From: Lentzea sp. NBRC 102530
GTDB lineage: Bacteria > Actinomycetota > Actinomycetes > Mycobacteriales > Pseudonocardiaceae
Assembly (NCBI RefSeq): GCF_030269365.1
Contig: NZ_BSTF01000004.1
Location: 527,535-591,534, forward strand
DNA: 64,000 nucleotides
Reading direction: 5' to 3'
The notes under the pieces: generated by a model
Told to the model about the DNA's origin: nothing
Databases searched by the model: none
Seen by the model: the letters and a program-made list of their open reading frames with translations, nothing else
In this document: positions 34,178-44,684 of the stretch, one piece after another
Numbering within the stretch: the stretch's first letter is position 1
Layout of the letters: every line of letters starts with the position of its first letter
Position numbers and translations under genes: made by a program

Positions 34178-35305
34178 GTGACGGCCCCCGTGGTCTCACA
34201 AGCTCGAACCGCGGTCGCTTCGGCGCACCGCATCGTGGTCAAGGTCGGCTCTTCCTCGTTGACCACAGCGGAAGGTGGCCTCGACCCAGCGCGCCTGGAC
34301 GCGCTGGTCGACGCCCTCGCCGCCCGGTGTGCGGCGGGCAGCCAGGTGGTGCTCGTGTCGTCGGGCGCGATCGCCGCGGGCCTCGCGCCGTTGAAGATCT
34401 CCCGCCGCCCCCGCGACCTCGCCACCCAGCAGGCCGCGGCGAGCGTCGGGCAGCTCACCCTGGCGCACGCGTACGCGAACTCGTTCGGCCGCTACGGCCT
34501 GACCGTCGGCCAGGTCCTGCTGACCGCCGACGACGTGGTCCGCCGCGCCCACTACCGCAACGCCCAGCGCACGTTCGACCGGCTGCTGGCCCTCGGCGCC
34601 GTCCCGGTCGTGAACGAGAACGACACGGTCGCCACCGAGGAGATCCGCTTCGGTGACAACGACCGCCTGGCCGCACTGGTGGCCCACCTGGTCGGTGCCG
34701 ACGCCCTGTTCCTGCTGTCCGACGTGGACGCCCTCTACTCGGGTGATCCGCGCAAGCCCGGTTCCGTGCGCATCGCCGAGGTCGCCTCGGCGTCCGACGT
34801 GGACGGTGTGAACGCCACCGCCCCCGGCGCGTCGGGCCTCGGCACCGGCGGCATGGCCTCGAAGCTCGCCGCCGCCCGCCTGGCCTCGTCGGCGGGCATC
34901 CCGGTGCTGCTCACCAGCGCCACCGAGGCAGGCCGTGCGTTGACCAGCGCCGACGTCGGAACTGCCTTCGCCGCAACGGGTTCCCGGCTCACCGCCCGCC
35001 GCTTCTGGCTCGGGTACGCCACCGACGCCAACGGCCGCCTGCACCTCGACGACGGCGCCGTCGCCGCCGTGGTGGGCCGCCGCCGGTCGTTGCTCGCGGC
35101 CGGCATCACCGGCGTGGACGGCGACTTCGAGGCGGGTGACGTCGTCGAACTCGTCAGCCTCTCGGGTGAGGTCGTGGCCCGCGGCGTCGTCGGCTACGAC
35201 TCGGCGGAGCTGCCGTCGTTGATCGGCCGCAAGAGCCACGACCTGGCTTTGGAACACCGCCGCGAGGTCGTGCACGCGGACGACCTCGTGCCGTTGACTA
35301 GGTGA
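34178..35305 (+). CDS. proB: Glutamate 5-kinase
   Basis: Phosphorylates glutamate to glutamyl 5-phosphate, the first step of proline synthesis. The 375-residue protein has the amino-acid kinase domain ([30 protein letters not shown]) and a C-terminal PUA domain (from about residue 285). GAGGAG lies at the end of obgE, seven bases before the GTG, so the genes are coupled. The partner proA lies 8.1 kb downstream rather than adjacent. Its 3' end overlaps the convergent transporter gene by eight bases. Confidence 0.95.
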   Translation: MTAPVVSQARTAVASAHRIVVKVGSSSLTTAEGGLDPARLDALVDALAARCAAGSQVVLVSSGAIAAGLAPLKISRRPRDLATQQAAASVGQLTLAHAYANSFGRYGLTVGQVLLTADDVVRRAHYRNAQRTFDRLLALGAVPVVNENDTVATEEIRFGDNDRLAALVAHLVGADALFLLSDVDALYSGDPRKPGSVRIAEVASASDVDGVNATAPGASGLGTGGMASKLAAARLASSAGIPVLLTSATEAGRALTSADVGTAFAATGSRLTARRFWLGYATDANGRLHLDDGAVAAVVGRRRSLLAAGITGVDGDFEAGDVVELVSLSGEVVARGVVGYDSAELPSLIGRKSHDLALEHRREVVHADDLVPLTR

Positions 35306-36563
35306 GTTCGACGCCCTTCGTCTCCGGCAGGGTCAGCACGACCACGAACGTGATCACAGCGGCGACCGCCACGTACCAGAAGAAGACGGTGCCGCCCACG
35401 GCCTGGATGACCAGCGGGGCGGTGCCGCCGAACACCGCGACGGTCAGGTTGTACCAGGCCCCGATGCCGAGCCCGCGCAGTTCCGTCGGGAACAGCTCGC
35501 TCATGATCGCGGGCGCGATCGAGGTGAGCGCCGTGTAGAGCCCGAGGCCGACGGCGAACACGACCACGAGGTTCGCCAGCCCGGGTTTGACCAGCGTCGA
35601 GAGCGGCACCACCAGCAACGCCATCGCCGCCGACCACACGAGCATCTGCGGTTTGCGGCCGTAGCGGTCCGCCGCCCAGCCCATCGGGTACTGCAACGCG
35701 ATGAACACCACCGTGCCGATCGACAGCGCCAGGAACACGTCGATGTCGTCGGCGCCCTTGGTCTTCACCGCGAACGGCGTCAGCGCGCTGAAGAACGTGT
35801 AGAAGCTCAGCGTCGACAGCAGCGTCACGCCGATGATCTGCCCGACGGCCTTCGGGTGTTCCTTCACCGTCATCAGCAACGGGCTGCGCAGCTTCTCGGC
35901 TTTGGCCTTGTTGTCCTCGAACTGGTCGGTCTCCTTGAGCTCCCGCCGCAGCCACAACCCGATCAGGCCGAGCACGCCACCGATCAGGAACGGCACGCGC
36001 CAGCCGTACGAGGCCATCGCGGCCTTGTCGAGGTTGCGCGACAGGAAGAACCCGAGCAGCGACGCGATCAGCACCGCCACGCCGGTCGAGATGTAGAAGA
36101 ACGACGAGTAGCGGCCGCGATGGCTTGCCGGGGCGATCTCGGCGAGGTACGCCGAGGCGTTCGAGACCTCGCCGCCGAGCGCCATGCCCTGGGCGATCCG
36201 CGCCAGCACCAGCAACACCGGGGACAGCCAGCCGACCTGTTCGAACGTCGGCAGCAGGCCGATCGCCACGGATCCGCCCGACATCAGGACGATCGTCAGC
36301 AGCATCGCGGTGCGCCGGCCCTTGAGGTCCGCGAACCGGCCGAGCAGGTACCCGCCGAGCGGCCGGAAGAAGAACGCCAGCGCGAACGTCGCGAACGTGC
36401 TCAGCAGCGCGGCTGTCTCGTTGCCGGAGGGGAAGATCTGCGTCGCGAAGTAGATGCTGAACGCCGTGTAGATCCCCCAGTCGAACCACTCCACGGCGTT
36501 GCCGGCGCTCGATGCGACGAGCGTCCGCACGGGCAGTCGATGCTTCTCCGATGTAACCGCCAT
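35298..36563 (-). CDS. MHS-family MFS symporter (ProP/KgtP type)
   Basis: A 421-residue importer with 12 predicted helices. The opening [18 protein letters not shown] and the loop [15 protein letters not shown] are signatures of the metabolite:H+ symporter family, whose members take up osmolytes or organic acids. The ATG at 36561-36563 starts the family-like [15 protein letters not shown] at 36573-36575 adjoining the hydrolase stop is possible. The gene follows the hydrolase in one operon. Its position right after proB is suggestive of an osmolyte such as proline, but that is weak inference. Confidence 0.88.
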   Translation of the reverse strand: MAVTSEKHRLPVRTLVASSAGNAVEWFDWGIYTAFSIYFATQIFPSGNETAALLSTFATFALAFFFRPLGGYLLGRFADLKGRRTAMLLTIVLMSGGSVAIGLLPTFEQVGWLSPVLLVLARIAQGMALGGEVSNASAYLAEIAPASHRGRYSSFFYISTGVAVLIASLLGFFLSRNLDKAAMASYGWRVPFLIGGVLGLIGLWLRRELKETDQFEDNKAKAEKLRSPLLMTVKEHPKAVGQIIGVTLLSTLSFYTFFSALTPFAVKTKGADDIDVFLALSIGTVVFIALQYPMGWAADRYGRKPQMLVWSAAMALLVVPLSTLVKPGLANLVVVFAVGLGLYTALTSIAPAIMSELFPTELRGLGIGAWYNLTVAVFGGTAPLVIQAVGGTVFFWYVAVAAVITFVVVLTLPETKGVELT

Positions 36564-36575
36564 AGGTGAACCCAA

Positions 36576-37160
36576 TCACACACGGCGACGAATTGGGGCG
36601 TACGTCTCGACCGGATCGCTGGTCAGGAAGTCGACGATCATCGCGTTGCACAGCGCGGGTTTCTCGTGCAGCAGCCCGTGTGACGTGCCCGGGACCACCG
36701 CGAGTTCGGCGTTCGGCAGCGCGCGGTACATCGCCGTGGCGTGCTCGATCTTCACCTCGTCGTCGTCGCCGATCATGATGAGCGTGCGGTTCGGGAGCTT
36801 GCCGAGGTCCGTTTCGGACAGCGCGGGCGAACGGTGGTGCATGGGCGTGAGTTCCGTTGCGGGGTCCCAGCCCTCGTGGTGGTAGACGCCGCACACGACC
36901 ACAAGGCGTTGCACGAGATCCGGGCGCATGAGTGCGGTCAGCAGCCCCACGGTGGCACCGTCGCTGCACCCGAGGACGTGTGCGGGCCCGACCCGTTCGA
37001 GGAATCTGATGGTCTCGCCGGCCATCTCGGTGTGGTCCTGAGCGCCCTGGTCGACGCGGTGCGGCGCGTGCAGGGCGAAGTCCGCGAGCGCGTCGTACTG
37101 CGGCCCGAACGCCGAGGGGTCCGCACCGCCTGGGTGCAGGAGCACGAGTGAGTCAGCCAT
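36576..37160 (-). CDS. Alpha/beta hydrolase
   Basis: A compact 194-residue hydrolase without a signal peptide. The nucleophile elbow is GCSDGATVG (Ser followed by Asp, an uncommon variant of GxSxG). The acid is within IGDDDEVKIEHA and the His is in PGTSHGLLHE. It is shorter than the usual 250-280 residues because the cap region is minimal. It begins an operon with the MHS transporter, so it may process the imported compound. It is divergent from the VOC gene. Confidence 0.85.
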   Translation of the reverse strand: MADSLVLLHPGGADPSAFGPQYDALADFALHAPHRVDQGAQDHTEMAGETIRFLERVGPAHVLGCSDGATVGLLTALMRPDLVQRLVVVCGVYHHEGWDPATELTPMHHRSPALSETDLGKLPNRTLIMIGDDDEVKIEHATAMYRALPNAELAVVPGTSHGLLHEKPALCNAMIVDFLTSDPVETYAPIRRRV

Positions 37161-37198
37161 GTGCGAGTAGACCTCTCTCGTCGTCGATACTCATCGTC

Positions 37199-37582
37199 GT
37201 GCGATCTCTTGGTTTGGTGACGTTGGTGGTCCGCGACTACGACGAGGCGATCCGCTTCTACGTGGAAGGACTCGGGTTCACGCTCGTCGAGGACACTCCG
37301 CAGGGCGACAAGCGCTGGGTCGTGGTGTCGGCGGGTGGGGGTGCGTCGCTGCTGCTGGCCCAGGCTGCCACGGAGGAACAGCGAGCACGAGCAGGCGACC
37401 AGACCGGTGGCCGTGTCGGGTTCTTCCTCACCACTGACGACTTCGACCGCGATCATGCCCGGATGTCCGCTTTCGGCGTGCGCTTCCTGGAGACGCCCCG
37501 CGAGGAGGTCTACGGCAAGGTCGCCGTGTTCGAGGACCTCTACGGCAACCAGTGGGACCTGCTTCAGCCCGCCCGCGCCTGA
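37199..37582 (+). CDS. VOC-superfamily (glyoxalase/dioxygenase-like) protein
   Basis: A 127-residue metal-binding-fold protein with two beta-alpha-beta-beta-beta modules (VTLVVRDYDEAIRFYVEGLG and FFLTTDDFDRDHARM). The final module ends in EDLYGNQWDLLQP, where Glu is the usual metal ligand. GATACT seven bases before the GTG points to a leaderless transcript. The 3' end overlaps the convergent araC-type gene by 19 bases. The substrate is unknown. Confidence 0.87.
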   Translation: MRSLGLVTLVVRDYDEAIRFYVEGLGFTLVEDTPQGDKRWVVVSAGGGASLLLAQAATEEQRARAGDQTGGRVGFFLTTDDFDRDHARMSAFGVRFLETPREEVYGKVAVFEDLYGNQWDLLQPARA

Positions 37583-38466
37583 CCGGGGGACACCCCGACG
37601 ACCCGCTTGAACGCCCGGCTGAACGCGGCCTCGGACTCGTACCCGAGGCCGCGGGCGACCTCGCTGACCGTGCTGTTCCGGTCCTTCAGGCGGTTCATCG
37701 CGACGTGCATGCGCCACCGCGTGACGTAGCGCATGGCCGGTTCGCCGACGAGTTCGGTGAACCGCGCCGCGAACGCCGACCGCGACATCGCCGTCTGGTG
37801 CGCCAGCCGTTCGACCGTCCACGGCTGCGCGGGATCGCGGTGGATGAGCGCGAGCGCCTGCCCGATCTGCTGGTCCTGCAAGGCCCCCAGCCACCCGGTG
37901 CGCGCCGCGGGGTCGTTCGCGAGCCACGATCGGATCGTCTGGATCACCAGCACGTCCGCGAGCCGCGTGATGACCGCCTCGCCACCGGGCCGCACCGCCT
38001 TCGACTCGGCCGCGATCAGGTCGATGGTGGCGCGCATGTCGTCGGCCCGCCGCACGTAGAGGACGCTCGGCAGGACGGTGACGAGGTGCTTGGCCGCTGG
38101 GTGGTCGAACCGGACCGCACCGCACACCAGGTGCGTCACCGCGCCGCCGCCGCCGTACCGCAGGACCGCGTAGTTCTCGGTCTCGTACTCGTGCCGCAGC
38201 GTCGTGACGACCGGCGTCTCCGCGTCCTCGCCGTGGAACAGCCGGTGCTGCTGGCCGCCCGGCACGAGCAGCACGTCGCCGGGTTCGAGCCCGACGACCT
38301 GGCCGTCGACCTCGACGGTGCACTGCCCGCTGGTGAGGACGTGGAACCACAGGCAGTCGCCCATGTCCGGCATCGTCGCGCCCCACGGCTCGGTGAGTTC
38401 GTTGCGGCAGTAGAACGTCCCGGACATCCTCAACAGGTGTAGTGCCTCGCCCAGTGCGTCCGTCAT
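37564..38466 (-). CDS. AraC-family transcriptional regulator with cupin sensor
   Basis: A 300-residue regulator. Residues 1-110 are a cupin-like ligand domain (LEPGDVLLVPGGQQHRL) of the AraC_binding_2 kind. Residues 200-300 carry two helix-turn-helix units (VERLAHQTAMSRSAFAARF and SEVARGLGYESEAAFSRAF), followed by the RVVGVSPGQ signature. It is divergent from the DUF1772 gene with 82 bases between starts, so it probably controls that gene. CAGACT lies seven bases before the ATG. Confidence 0.9.
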   Translation of the reverse strand: MTDALGEALHLLRMSGTFYCRNELTEPWGATMPDMGDCLWFHVLTSGQCTVEVDGQVVGLEPGDVLLVPGGQQHRLFHGEDAETPVVTTLRHEYETENYAVLRYGGGGAVTHLVCGAVRFDHPAAKHLVTVLPSVLYVRRADDMRATIDLIAAESKAVRPGGEAVITRLADVLVIQTIRSWLANDPAARTGWLGALQDQQIGQALALIHRDPAQPWTVERLAHQTAMSRSAFAARFTELVGEPAMRYVTRWRMHVAMNRLKDRNSTVSEVARGLGYESEAAFSRAFKRVVGVSPGQARAG

Positions 38467-38548
38467 GCTCCCCAGTCTGGACGAACGAGCAAGCCTGCGC
38501 GATGAATTGTCATTGAGAGTCCTGCTGTGGGGCGCCAGAGTTGTCGCC

Positions 38549-38959
38549 ATGGGGACGACCACGCTGATCGCAGCCACTCTCACCGGCCTGATGGCAGGCC
38601 TGTTCTTCGCCTTCTCCGTCGCGGTCATGCCCGGCCTCTCGGACCTGCCCGCCGACCAGGCCCGCGCGGCGATGCGTCGGATCAACGCCCGCATCCAGAA
38701 CCCGCTGTTCCTGCTCGTGTTCCTCGGCACCGCCGTCCTGAGCGGGTTCGAGGTCTTCCAGGGCAGGACCGCCGGCGGCCTGCTCTACGTCGTCGGCTCG
38801 TTCCTGCTGACGATGTTCGTCAACGTGCCGATGAACAACCGCCTGGACCGCACCGACGACGCCTACTGGCCCACCTACCTGCGCACGTGGACGCTCTGGA
38901 ACCACGTCCGCGCCCTTGCCTGCCTGGCCTCGACGATCACCCTGCTGCTCGGATTCTGA
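38549..38959 (+). CDS. DUF1772 membrane protein
   Basis: A 136-residue membrane protein with four helices (LIAATLTGLMAGLFFAFSVAV, FLLVFLGTAVLSGFEVF, GGLLYVVGSFLLTMFV and the final ALACLASTITLLLGF). The motif VNVPMNNRLD between helices 3 and 4 is typical of DUF1772, a family that includes anthrone oxygenases. The ATG at 38549 gives the normal family length. Earlier codons in frame overlap the regulator promoter. It is the likely target of the divergent AraC protein. The 3' end overlaps the P450 remnant by 23 bases. Confidence 0.85.
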   Translation: MGTTTLIAATLTGLMAGLFFAFSVAVMPGLSDLPADQARAAMRRINARIQNPLFLLVFLGTAVLSGFEVFQGRTAGGLLYVVGSFLLTMFVNVPMNNRLDRTDDAYWPTYLRTWTLWNHVRALACLASTITLLLGF

Positions 38960-40120
38960 GCCCGTTCTTCGGCCGCATCGCGGCGAGCCCGGTAGGTGTC
39001 AGCCGCTGGGGGAGCAGCTCGGGTTTCGGCTGCTCCAGCAACACCTTCACCATCACCGTGAGCTCGGTCGTGGCGAGCCCGGCCCCGACGCACCGGTGCG
39101 GCCCGCCACCGAACGGCAGGAACTCGTGCGGCGCCGGCTTGGTCACCCACCGGTCCGGGTCGAACGTGAGCGGGTCCGCGAACACCGCCGCACTCCGATG
39201 CGTCACGTACGGGCTGTACAGCAGGAACGTGCCCTGCTTGATCTTCTTCCCGGCGAACTCGAACCCCTGTGCCGCAACCCGCGCGGACACCACCGCCGGC
39301 GGGTACAGCCGCAGCGTCTCGTTGACGACGTTCGCCAGGAACTCGTCGTCCTCCCGAGCCCGCTCCCACACCCCGTTGTGCCGCAACAGGTTGAACACAG
39401 TCCAGGCCATCGCGCCACTGGTCGTCTCGTACCCGGCCGCGATCAGCGTGACGATCTGGTCGCGCACCTCCAGATCGCTGAGCCCGTCACCCTGCACGAG
39501 CGCCGTCAGCACGTCCCCGGCCGCCTCGCCCTGCCGCGTCGCCTCGATCGCCTGGTACACCCGAGCGTCCACGGCCCTGCGCGCCCGCATCGCGTTGCGC
39601 CACGCGGGAGCCCGCAACGTCCGCAGCAACGTCACCACAGCGGGATTCCGGTCGATCAGGTTGATCAGCACCTGCAGGTGCGCCCCGAAGAAGTCCGACT
39701 CCTTCGCCAACTCCTCACCGAACAACGCGTGAATCGTGCTGCGCCGGATGGCCCGCCGAAACTCCTGGTAGGCGTCCACGACCTCACCGGCCCGCCAAGC
39801 CGCGACCGTCGCCTCGGCGTTGGCCCGCATCACCGGTACGTAGCTCGCGATCTGCCGATGAGCCAACGCGGGCTGCACGAACCGCCGCCGCCGCTTGTGG
39901 TCCTCCCCGTCGCTCACGATCAACGACGTGGGCCCGTCCACGGCACCAGCGACTGGAACGCCCGCTCCACCTCGAACAACTCGGAGTGCGCGAACACGAA
40001 CTGGTTCGCCTCGGGCCCGAGCAGGTAGGTGTAGGGCCCCATCCGCACGACCGGCCCGAACCGCCGGTGCAGAGCCGAGAGCACATCGGCCTGCCGATAC
40101 CGCACGACGTCCGGAATCAT
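38937..40120 (-). pseudogene. Cytochrome P450, disrupted by a single-base frameshift
   Basis: Two reading frames together encode one P450. The first (40120 down to about 39941) gives MIPDVVRYRQADVLSALHRR to ERAFQSLVPWTG and stops. The second resumes at DGPTSLIVSDGEDHKRRRRF and runs to the end. It retains the I-helix AAGYETTSGA, the ExxR helix NETLRLYP and the heme loop FGGGPHRCVGAG. Adding one G in CCGTGGACG (forward 39940-39942) restores LVPVDGPTSL, so a one-base deletion or a sequencing error is the cause. All catalytic motifs are otherwise intact, which suggests a recent event. Confidence 0.85.
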
Positions 40121-40274
40121 GGCGACGACAGTGCCACACCGCGCGCGGTGACGGATCTCGATTCAGCCCTGCTGCGGCGTTCAGGCGGGAAGCGTCCCAG
40201 GCCCGGCCGTGGTGATCAGCCCGACTGACGAGGCCACGCCTGTACATGACCGGACGACGACATGAGGGACGACC

Positions 40275-41213
40275 TTGACAGTGCCGGACCGCGAACGGCA
40301 TACCGCGTTCCGCGCTCGTGCGCGGGAAGGCCTGCGAAGGCACACCATCGGCGGCCGCACCGTGATGGTGTCCAGCCTGCTGTTCTCGCCTGGGACCGCA
40401 GGAGAGGTGTGCCACGGTGACCCCACCGGCTACACGGAGTACCTGTGCCGCTGCGAGCTCTGCACCACGGCTTACTCCGCCTACCGGCTGGAGTTGAGGG
40501 AGAACAACCTCTCCCGCCGCGAGCTGGTGGATGGTGTCTGGATCTCCACCTTGCTGGGGACCGAGCAGTACCCGCCGCACGGCGTCGTCACCGGCTCCTA
40601 CTGGTACGGCTGCTACTGCCCCAAGTGCGTGGTGGCCAAGAAGGACTCCCGAAGGCGCAGCAACGCCCGAGCCGAGAACCTCACTCACTTGATCCCCCGG
40701 GAAGTGGACGAGGTCATGGTGTCCACCCTGCTGGGTACCGAGGGGCACCCCGACCACGGCACCTACAGCGGCGCTGACTGGTACGGCTGCTGGTGCGAGG
40801 AATGCCGCTGGGCCAAGAACACGTGTGCGCGCCTGAACTACGTGCTTCGCCGGGATTGGCCGGTGGAGCCAGGGCGTGGCGAGGTTTCAGCGTTGTCGCG
40901 AGAGATCATGGCCGCGTCGTCCGGTAACGCTCTAATGCTGCGTGAACGGATTGAGCAACTTCTGCGCGAGCATCCGATCTGGCGTGACACCGACGTCATC
41001 GAGGAACAAGTGGGCAAAGTGGTGGGAACGCTGGGCAGAGTCCTCTCCGGCAGCGTGCGGCCGACCTCTGACCGAACTGATCACGATCGACGTGACCACC
41101 GTGTGCACGCTGTACGGCGAGAAGAGATCGGCGACACCGCGGTTCCCGGTCCGGCGGTCAGTTCGTCACCGCGAGTGCGAACGGCAGGACCGCCGGCACC
41201 CCCTCCTTCCTGA
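40275..41213 (+). CDS. Protein with three tandem CxCxxC zinc-binding-like modules
   Basis: A 312-residue protein containing a threefold repeat of about 55 residues. The cysteines fall at 58/60/63, 113/115/118 and 172/174/177 (LCRCELC, GCYCPKC, GCWCEEC). Each set is followed by A and a basic helix. Units two and three share STLLGTE, an HG and a Gly before the cysteines. Single units like this (GYxxGCRCxxC) occur in small actinophage and actinobacterial proteins and probably bind zinc. A helical C-terminal segment (MLRERIEQLLREHPIWRD) follows, and the last 60 residues are low-complexity and may not be functional. The TTG at 40275 follows GAGGGA. A GTG at 40281 is also possible. Nucleic-acid binding is an inference. 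Confidence 0.72.
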   Translation: MTVPDRERHTAFRARAREGLRRHTIGGRTVMVSSLLFSPGTAGEVCHGDPTGYTEYLCRCELCTTAYSAYRLELRENNLSRRELVDGVWISTLLGTEQYPPHGVVTGSYWYGCYCPKCVVAKKDSRRRSNARAENLTHLIPREVDEVMVSTLLGTEGHPDHGTYSGADWYGCWCEECRWAKNTCARLNYVLRRDWPVEPGRGEVSALSREIMAASSGNALMLRERIEQLLREHPIWRDTDVIEEQVGKVVGTLGRVLSGSVRPTSDRTDHDRRDHRVHAVRREEIGDTAVPGPAVSSSPRVRTAGPPAPPPS

Positions 41214-43245
41214 GCATCCGCGCCGCCACCGTCATCGTCCAGCCGGTGTCGATGTGGTCGTCCACCAACAGCACCGGACCGTCCACACCGGACAGGTCCG
41301 GGGTCTCGCCCGCCCGCACCAGCCCGGCGAGGCGCTGGGCGCTGTTGGCCCGGTGCGTCGACTCGCCGAGCCACAGGGTGCCGAGGAACGGCAGGCGGCC
41401 GATGGACGCGATCTTCTGGCCGAAGCTGCCGACCAGTTGGGGACGACGGCGCGACCCGATCGTCACCACGCCCACCGGGCGGTCGTCCCAGCCCCAGGCG
41501 GACAGCACCTTCACGCACGCCGCGAAGACGTCGTCCGGGATCTCGCGGTCGGCGGTGCCGTCGGCGAGCAGGTCGCGCAGGCGGTTGCCCCAGCCGATGT
41601 CGGTGAGGCGGCCCAGCGCCCTGCCGGTGGCCGCCACCTCGGTCGCCGGGATCTTGCCGGACAGCGGGACGCCGATCGCGGCCATGCCCGTCGGCCACAT
41701 CTTGCGCGGCGCCACGTCGAGGCCGGGCCGCAGCAGGCGTTCGCGGGCGGCTTCCGCTACCACCTCGGAGACCTCGACGGACAGGCGTTCGCCCGTGCAG
41801 TTGTCGCAGCGGCCGCACTCGTGCGACGTCGGGTCGTCCAGTTGGTCCTGGAGGAACTTCATGCGGCACTGGTCGGTGCGCAGGTACTCGACCATCACCT
41901 GCTGCTCGGCCTTGCGCGCCTCCGCGATGCGCGCGTACCGCTCGCCGTCGTACTCCCACGGCCTGCCCGTCGACTCCCAGCCGCCTTTCACCCGCCGCAC
42001 CGCGCCGTCGACGTCCAGCACCTTCAGCACCACCTCGAGCCTGCCGCGCGACAGCTCGACCATCGGTTCCAGCGCCGCCGTCGACAACGCCCTGCCCGCC
42101 CCGTCCAGCGCGGACAACACCTGGCGCACCACCACCTCCGGCGGGAACGCGAGCGACGCGAAGTACGCCCAGATGTCCCGGTCCTCGTGGCCCGGCAGCA
42201 GCACGACCTCGGCCCGTTCGACGCCACGGCCCGCACGGCCGATCTGCTGGTAGTAGGCGATGGGCGACGACGGCGCGCCCACGTGCACGACGAAACCCAG
42301 GTCGGGCTTGTCGAACCCCATGCCCAAGGCCGACGTCGCCACCAGCGCCTTGACCTTGTTGCCCAGCAGGTCCTCCTCGGCCCGCTCGCGCTCGGCTGGT
42401 TCCGTCTTGCCCGAGTACGCCGCCACCGCGAAGCCGCGCGAGGCCAGGAACGCCGCGATGTCGTCCGCCGCCGCCACCGTGAGCGTGTAGATGATCCCGG
42501 ACCCCGGCAGCCGTTCGAGCTGCTCGGCCAGCCACCCGAGCCGCGACTCCGCCGTGGGCAGCAACGCGACCGACAACCGCAGGCTGTCGCGGTCGAGCGG
42601 CCCCCGCAGCACCAGCGTGCCCTCGTCCGCCCCGAGCCCCAGCTGCTCGGTGACGTCGTGCACCACCCTGTCGTTGGCCGTCGCCGTCGTCGCCAGCACC
42701 GGAACGCCCGGCGGCAACTCCGTCAGCAACGTCCGCAGCCGCCGGTAGTCGGGCCGGAAGTCGTGCCCCCAGTCCGAGATGCAGTGCGCCTCGTCGACCA
42801 CGAGCATGCCCGCCGAGGCCGTCAGCGAGGGCAGCACCGAATCGCGGAAGTCGGGGTTGTTCAGCCGCTCCGGGCTCACCAGCAGCACGTCGACCTCGCC
42901 CGCGGCCACCTGTTCCTGCACGGCGTCCCACTCGCCGGGGTTCGCCGAGTTGATCGTCACCGCGTGCACGCCGGCCCGCGCCGCCGCGTCGATCTGGTTG
43001 CGCATCAACGCGAGCAACGGCGACACGATGACCGTGGGCCCCTCACCGAGCTGGCGCAACAACGCCGTCGCGATGAAGTACACGGCCGACTTGCCCCAGC
43101 CCGTGCGCTGGACGACGAGAGCCCGGCGGCGCTGGGCCACGAGGGTGTGGATCGCGGTCCACTGGTCCTCGCGCAGCACCGCCTCCGGGCCCGCCAGTGC
43201 CCGGAGCCGTTCCTCCGCCAGTTCTCGCAACGCGATGTCGTCCAT
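41158..43245 (-). CDS. recQ: RecQ-family DNA helicase with C-terminal phosphoribosyltransferase-like domain
   Basis: A 695-residue ATP-dependent helicase. Motif I is [10 protein letters not shown], motif II DEAH ([18 protein letters not shown]), and motif [11 protein letters not shown]. The RecQ zinc segment is CRMKFLQ with HECGRCDNC. No HRDC domain follows. Instead the last 130 residues carry [15 protein letters not shown], a phosphoribosyltransferase (ComF-like) motif, as known in several actinobacterial RecQ proteins. The ATG at 43243-43245 begins the family-like [15 protein letters not shown]. It is divergent from proA, and its end overlaps the CxCxxC-module gene by 56 bases. Confidence 0.9.
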   Translation of the reverse strand: MDDIALRELAEERLRALAGPEAVLREDQWTAIHTLVAQRRRALVVQRTGWGKSAVYFIATALLRQLGEGPTVIVSPLLALMRNQIDAAARAGVHAVTINSANPGEWDAVQEQVAAGEVDVLLVSPERLNNPDFRDSVLPSLTASAGMLVVDEAHCISDWGHDFRPDYRRLRTLLTELPPGVPVLATTATANDRVVHDVTEQLGLGADEGTLVLRGPLDRDSLRLSVALLPTAESRLGWLAEQLERLPGSGIIYTLTVAAADDIAAFLASRGFAVAAYSGKTEPAERERAEEDLLGNKVKALVATSALGMGFDKPDLGFVVHVGAPSSPIAYYQQIGRAGRGVERAEVVLLPGHEDRDIWAYFASLAFPPEVVVRQVLSALDGAGRALSTAALEPMVELSRGRLEVVLKVLDVDGAVRRVKGGWESTGRPWEYDGERYARIAEARKAEQQVMVEYLRTDQCRMKFLQDQLDDPTSHECGRCDNCTGERLSVEVSEVVAEAARERLLRPGLDVAPRKMWPTGMAAIGVPLSGKIPATEVAATGRALGRLTDIGWGNRLRDLLADGTADREIPDDVFAACVKVLSAWGWDDRPVGVVTIGSRRRPQLVGSFGQKIASIGRLPFLGTLWLGESTHRANSAQRLAGLVRAGETPDLSGVDGPVLLVDDHIDTGWTMTVAARMLRKEGVPAVLPFALAVTN

Positions 43246-43365
43246 GGGGAGCAAGCCTGCCTGTGTTTGTCGGCCGCTGCGCCGCAGCGGCGGCGGGTTC
43301 GTCGGGAAGCCGGCAAACCCGCAACGTCGGAAGTGGTCGTGGCAGCAAGCTTGCCAGGCAGGTCT

Positions 43366-43395
43366 GACAATTGTGATTGTCGCAGGTCGTAAGCT
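43366..43395. promoter_or_regulatory. Inverted repeat and -10 element before proA
   Basis: GACAAT and ATTGTC (43366-43371 and 43376-43381) form a perfect 6-bp inverted repeat with a 4-base spacer. It lies nine bases before TAAGCT (43390-43395), which is itself seven bases from the proA GTG. The repeat covers the usual -35 position and may be an operator. Confidence 0.45.
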
Positions 43396-43402
43396 GTGTG
43401 GC

Positions 43403-44668
43403 GTGACTGATGACCTGCGCGACCAGGTGCACGCGGCAGCTCGCCGCGCCCGTGTCGCCGCCGACGAACTAGTCCTCGCCACCCGCGAGCGCAAGGACAC
43501 CGCGCTCCTGGAGATGGCCGCCGCGCTGCGCAAGCGCGCGCCAGAGATCATCGAGGCCAACCAGGAGGACCTCGAAGCGGGCAGGGCGGCGGGTCTCCCG
43601 GACAACATCCTCGACCGCCTCACGCTCGACGAGGCCCGCATCGAAGGCGTCGCCGAAGGGCTCGAAACCGTTGCAGGCCTGGCGGACCCGGTCGGTCAGG
43701 TGATCACGGGCGGCATCCTCCCGAACGGTCTCGAGCTCAAGCAGGTCCGCGTCCCGATGGGCGTCGTCGGCATGGTCTACGAGGCCCGCCCGAACGTCAC
43801 GGTCGACGCCGCCGGTCTCGCCCTGAAGTCCGGCAACGCCGCGCTGCTGCGGGGTTCCTCGACCGCCGAGCACTCCAACACCGCGCTCGTCGGCATCCTG
43901 CGCGACGCACTCGAAAGCGTGAACCTGCCGGCCGACTGCGTGCAGCTGCTGCCGTGCCACGACCGGGCGTCCGTCACGCACCTCATCACCGCGCGCGGCC
44001 TGGTCGACCTGGTCATCCCGCGCGGTGGCTCGGGGCTGATCAACGCCGTCGTCGAGCAGGCGACGGTGCCCACGATCGAGACCGGTGTCGGCAACTGCCA
44101 CGTCTACGTCGACGCGCACGCCGACCTGGACATGGCCGAGGCGATCGTCCTCAACGCCAAGACGCGGCGCACGAGTGTGTGCAACGCGGCGGAGTCGCTG
44201 CTGGTGCACAAGGACGTCGCGCACGAGTTCGTCCCGCGCATCACCAAGGCGTTGCAGCAGGAGAGCGTGACGATCCACGGCGACGAGCAGTTCGCCCAGC
44301 AGTCCGACGTCGTCCCGGCCAACGACGACGACTGGGGCACCGAGTACCTGAGCCTCGACATCGCGGCGAAGGTCGTCGACTCGTTGGACGAGGCGGTCAA
44401 GCACATCGCGACCTACGGTTCCGGCCACAGCGAAGCCATCGTGACGAATGACGTCACGGCTGCACGCAGGTTCACGGCCCGTGTGGACGCCGCTGCTGTG
44501 TTCGTCAACGCCTCCACGGCGTACACCGACGGCGCGGAGTTCGGCATGGGCGCCGAGATCGGCATCTCCACGCAGAAGCTGCACGCCCGCGGTCCGATGG
44601 GCCTGACCGAGCTGACTTCCTCTAAATGGGTCGTGTGGGGAGAAGGACACACACGCCCCAAGGCGTAG
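43403..44668 (+). CDS. proA: Gamma-glutamyl phosphate reductase
   Basis: Reduces glutamyl 5-phosphate to glutamate 5-semialdehyde with NADPH, the second step of proline synthesis. The 421-residue protein is canonical: [24 protein letters not shown], and the catalytic Cys in [19 protein letters not shown]. The C-terminal substrate region ([21 protein letters not shown]) is intact. The GTG at 43403 follows a -10 hexamer, so the message is probably leaderless. Confidence 0.96.
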   Translation: MTDDLRDQVHAAARRARVAADELVLATRERKDTALLEMAAALRKRAPEIIEANQEDLEAGRAAGLPDNILDRLTLDEARIEGVAEGLETVAGLADPVGQVITGGILPNGLELKQVRVPMGVVGMVYEARPNVTVDAAGLALKSGNAALLRGSSTAEHSNTALVGILRDALESVNLPADCVQLLPCHDRASVTHLITARGLVDLVIPRGGSGLINAVVEQATVPTIETGVGNCHVYVDAHADLDMAEAIVLNAKTRRTSVCNAAESLLVHKDVAHEFVPRITKALQQESVTIHGDEQFAQQSDVVPANDDDWGTEYLSLDIAAKVVDSLDEAVKHIATYGSGHSEAIVTNDVTAARRFTARVDAAAVFVNASTAYTDGAEFGMGAEIGISTQKLHARGPMGLTELTSSKWVVWGEGHTRPKA

Positions 44669-44684
44669 CTCTACGTTCGGAGAC

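Noticed and set aside
40942..43392. 816-codon plus-strand frame over recQ
   Set aside because: Antisense shadow of a certain helicase gene. The product is Arg/His-rich low complexity.
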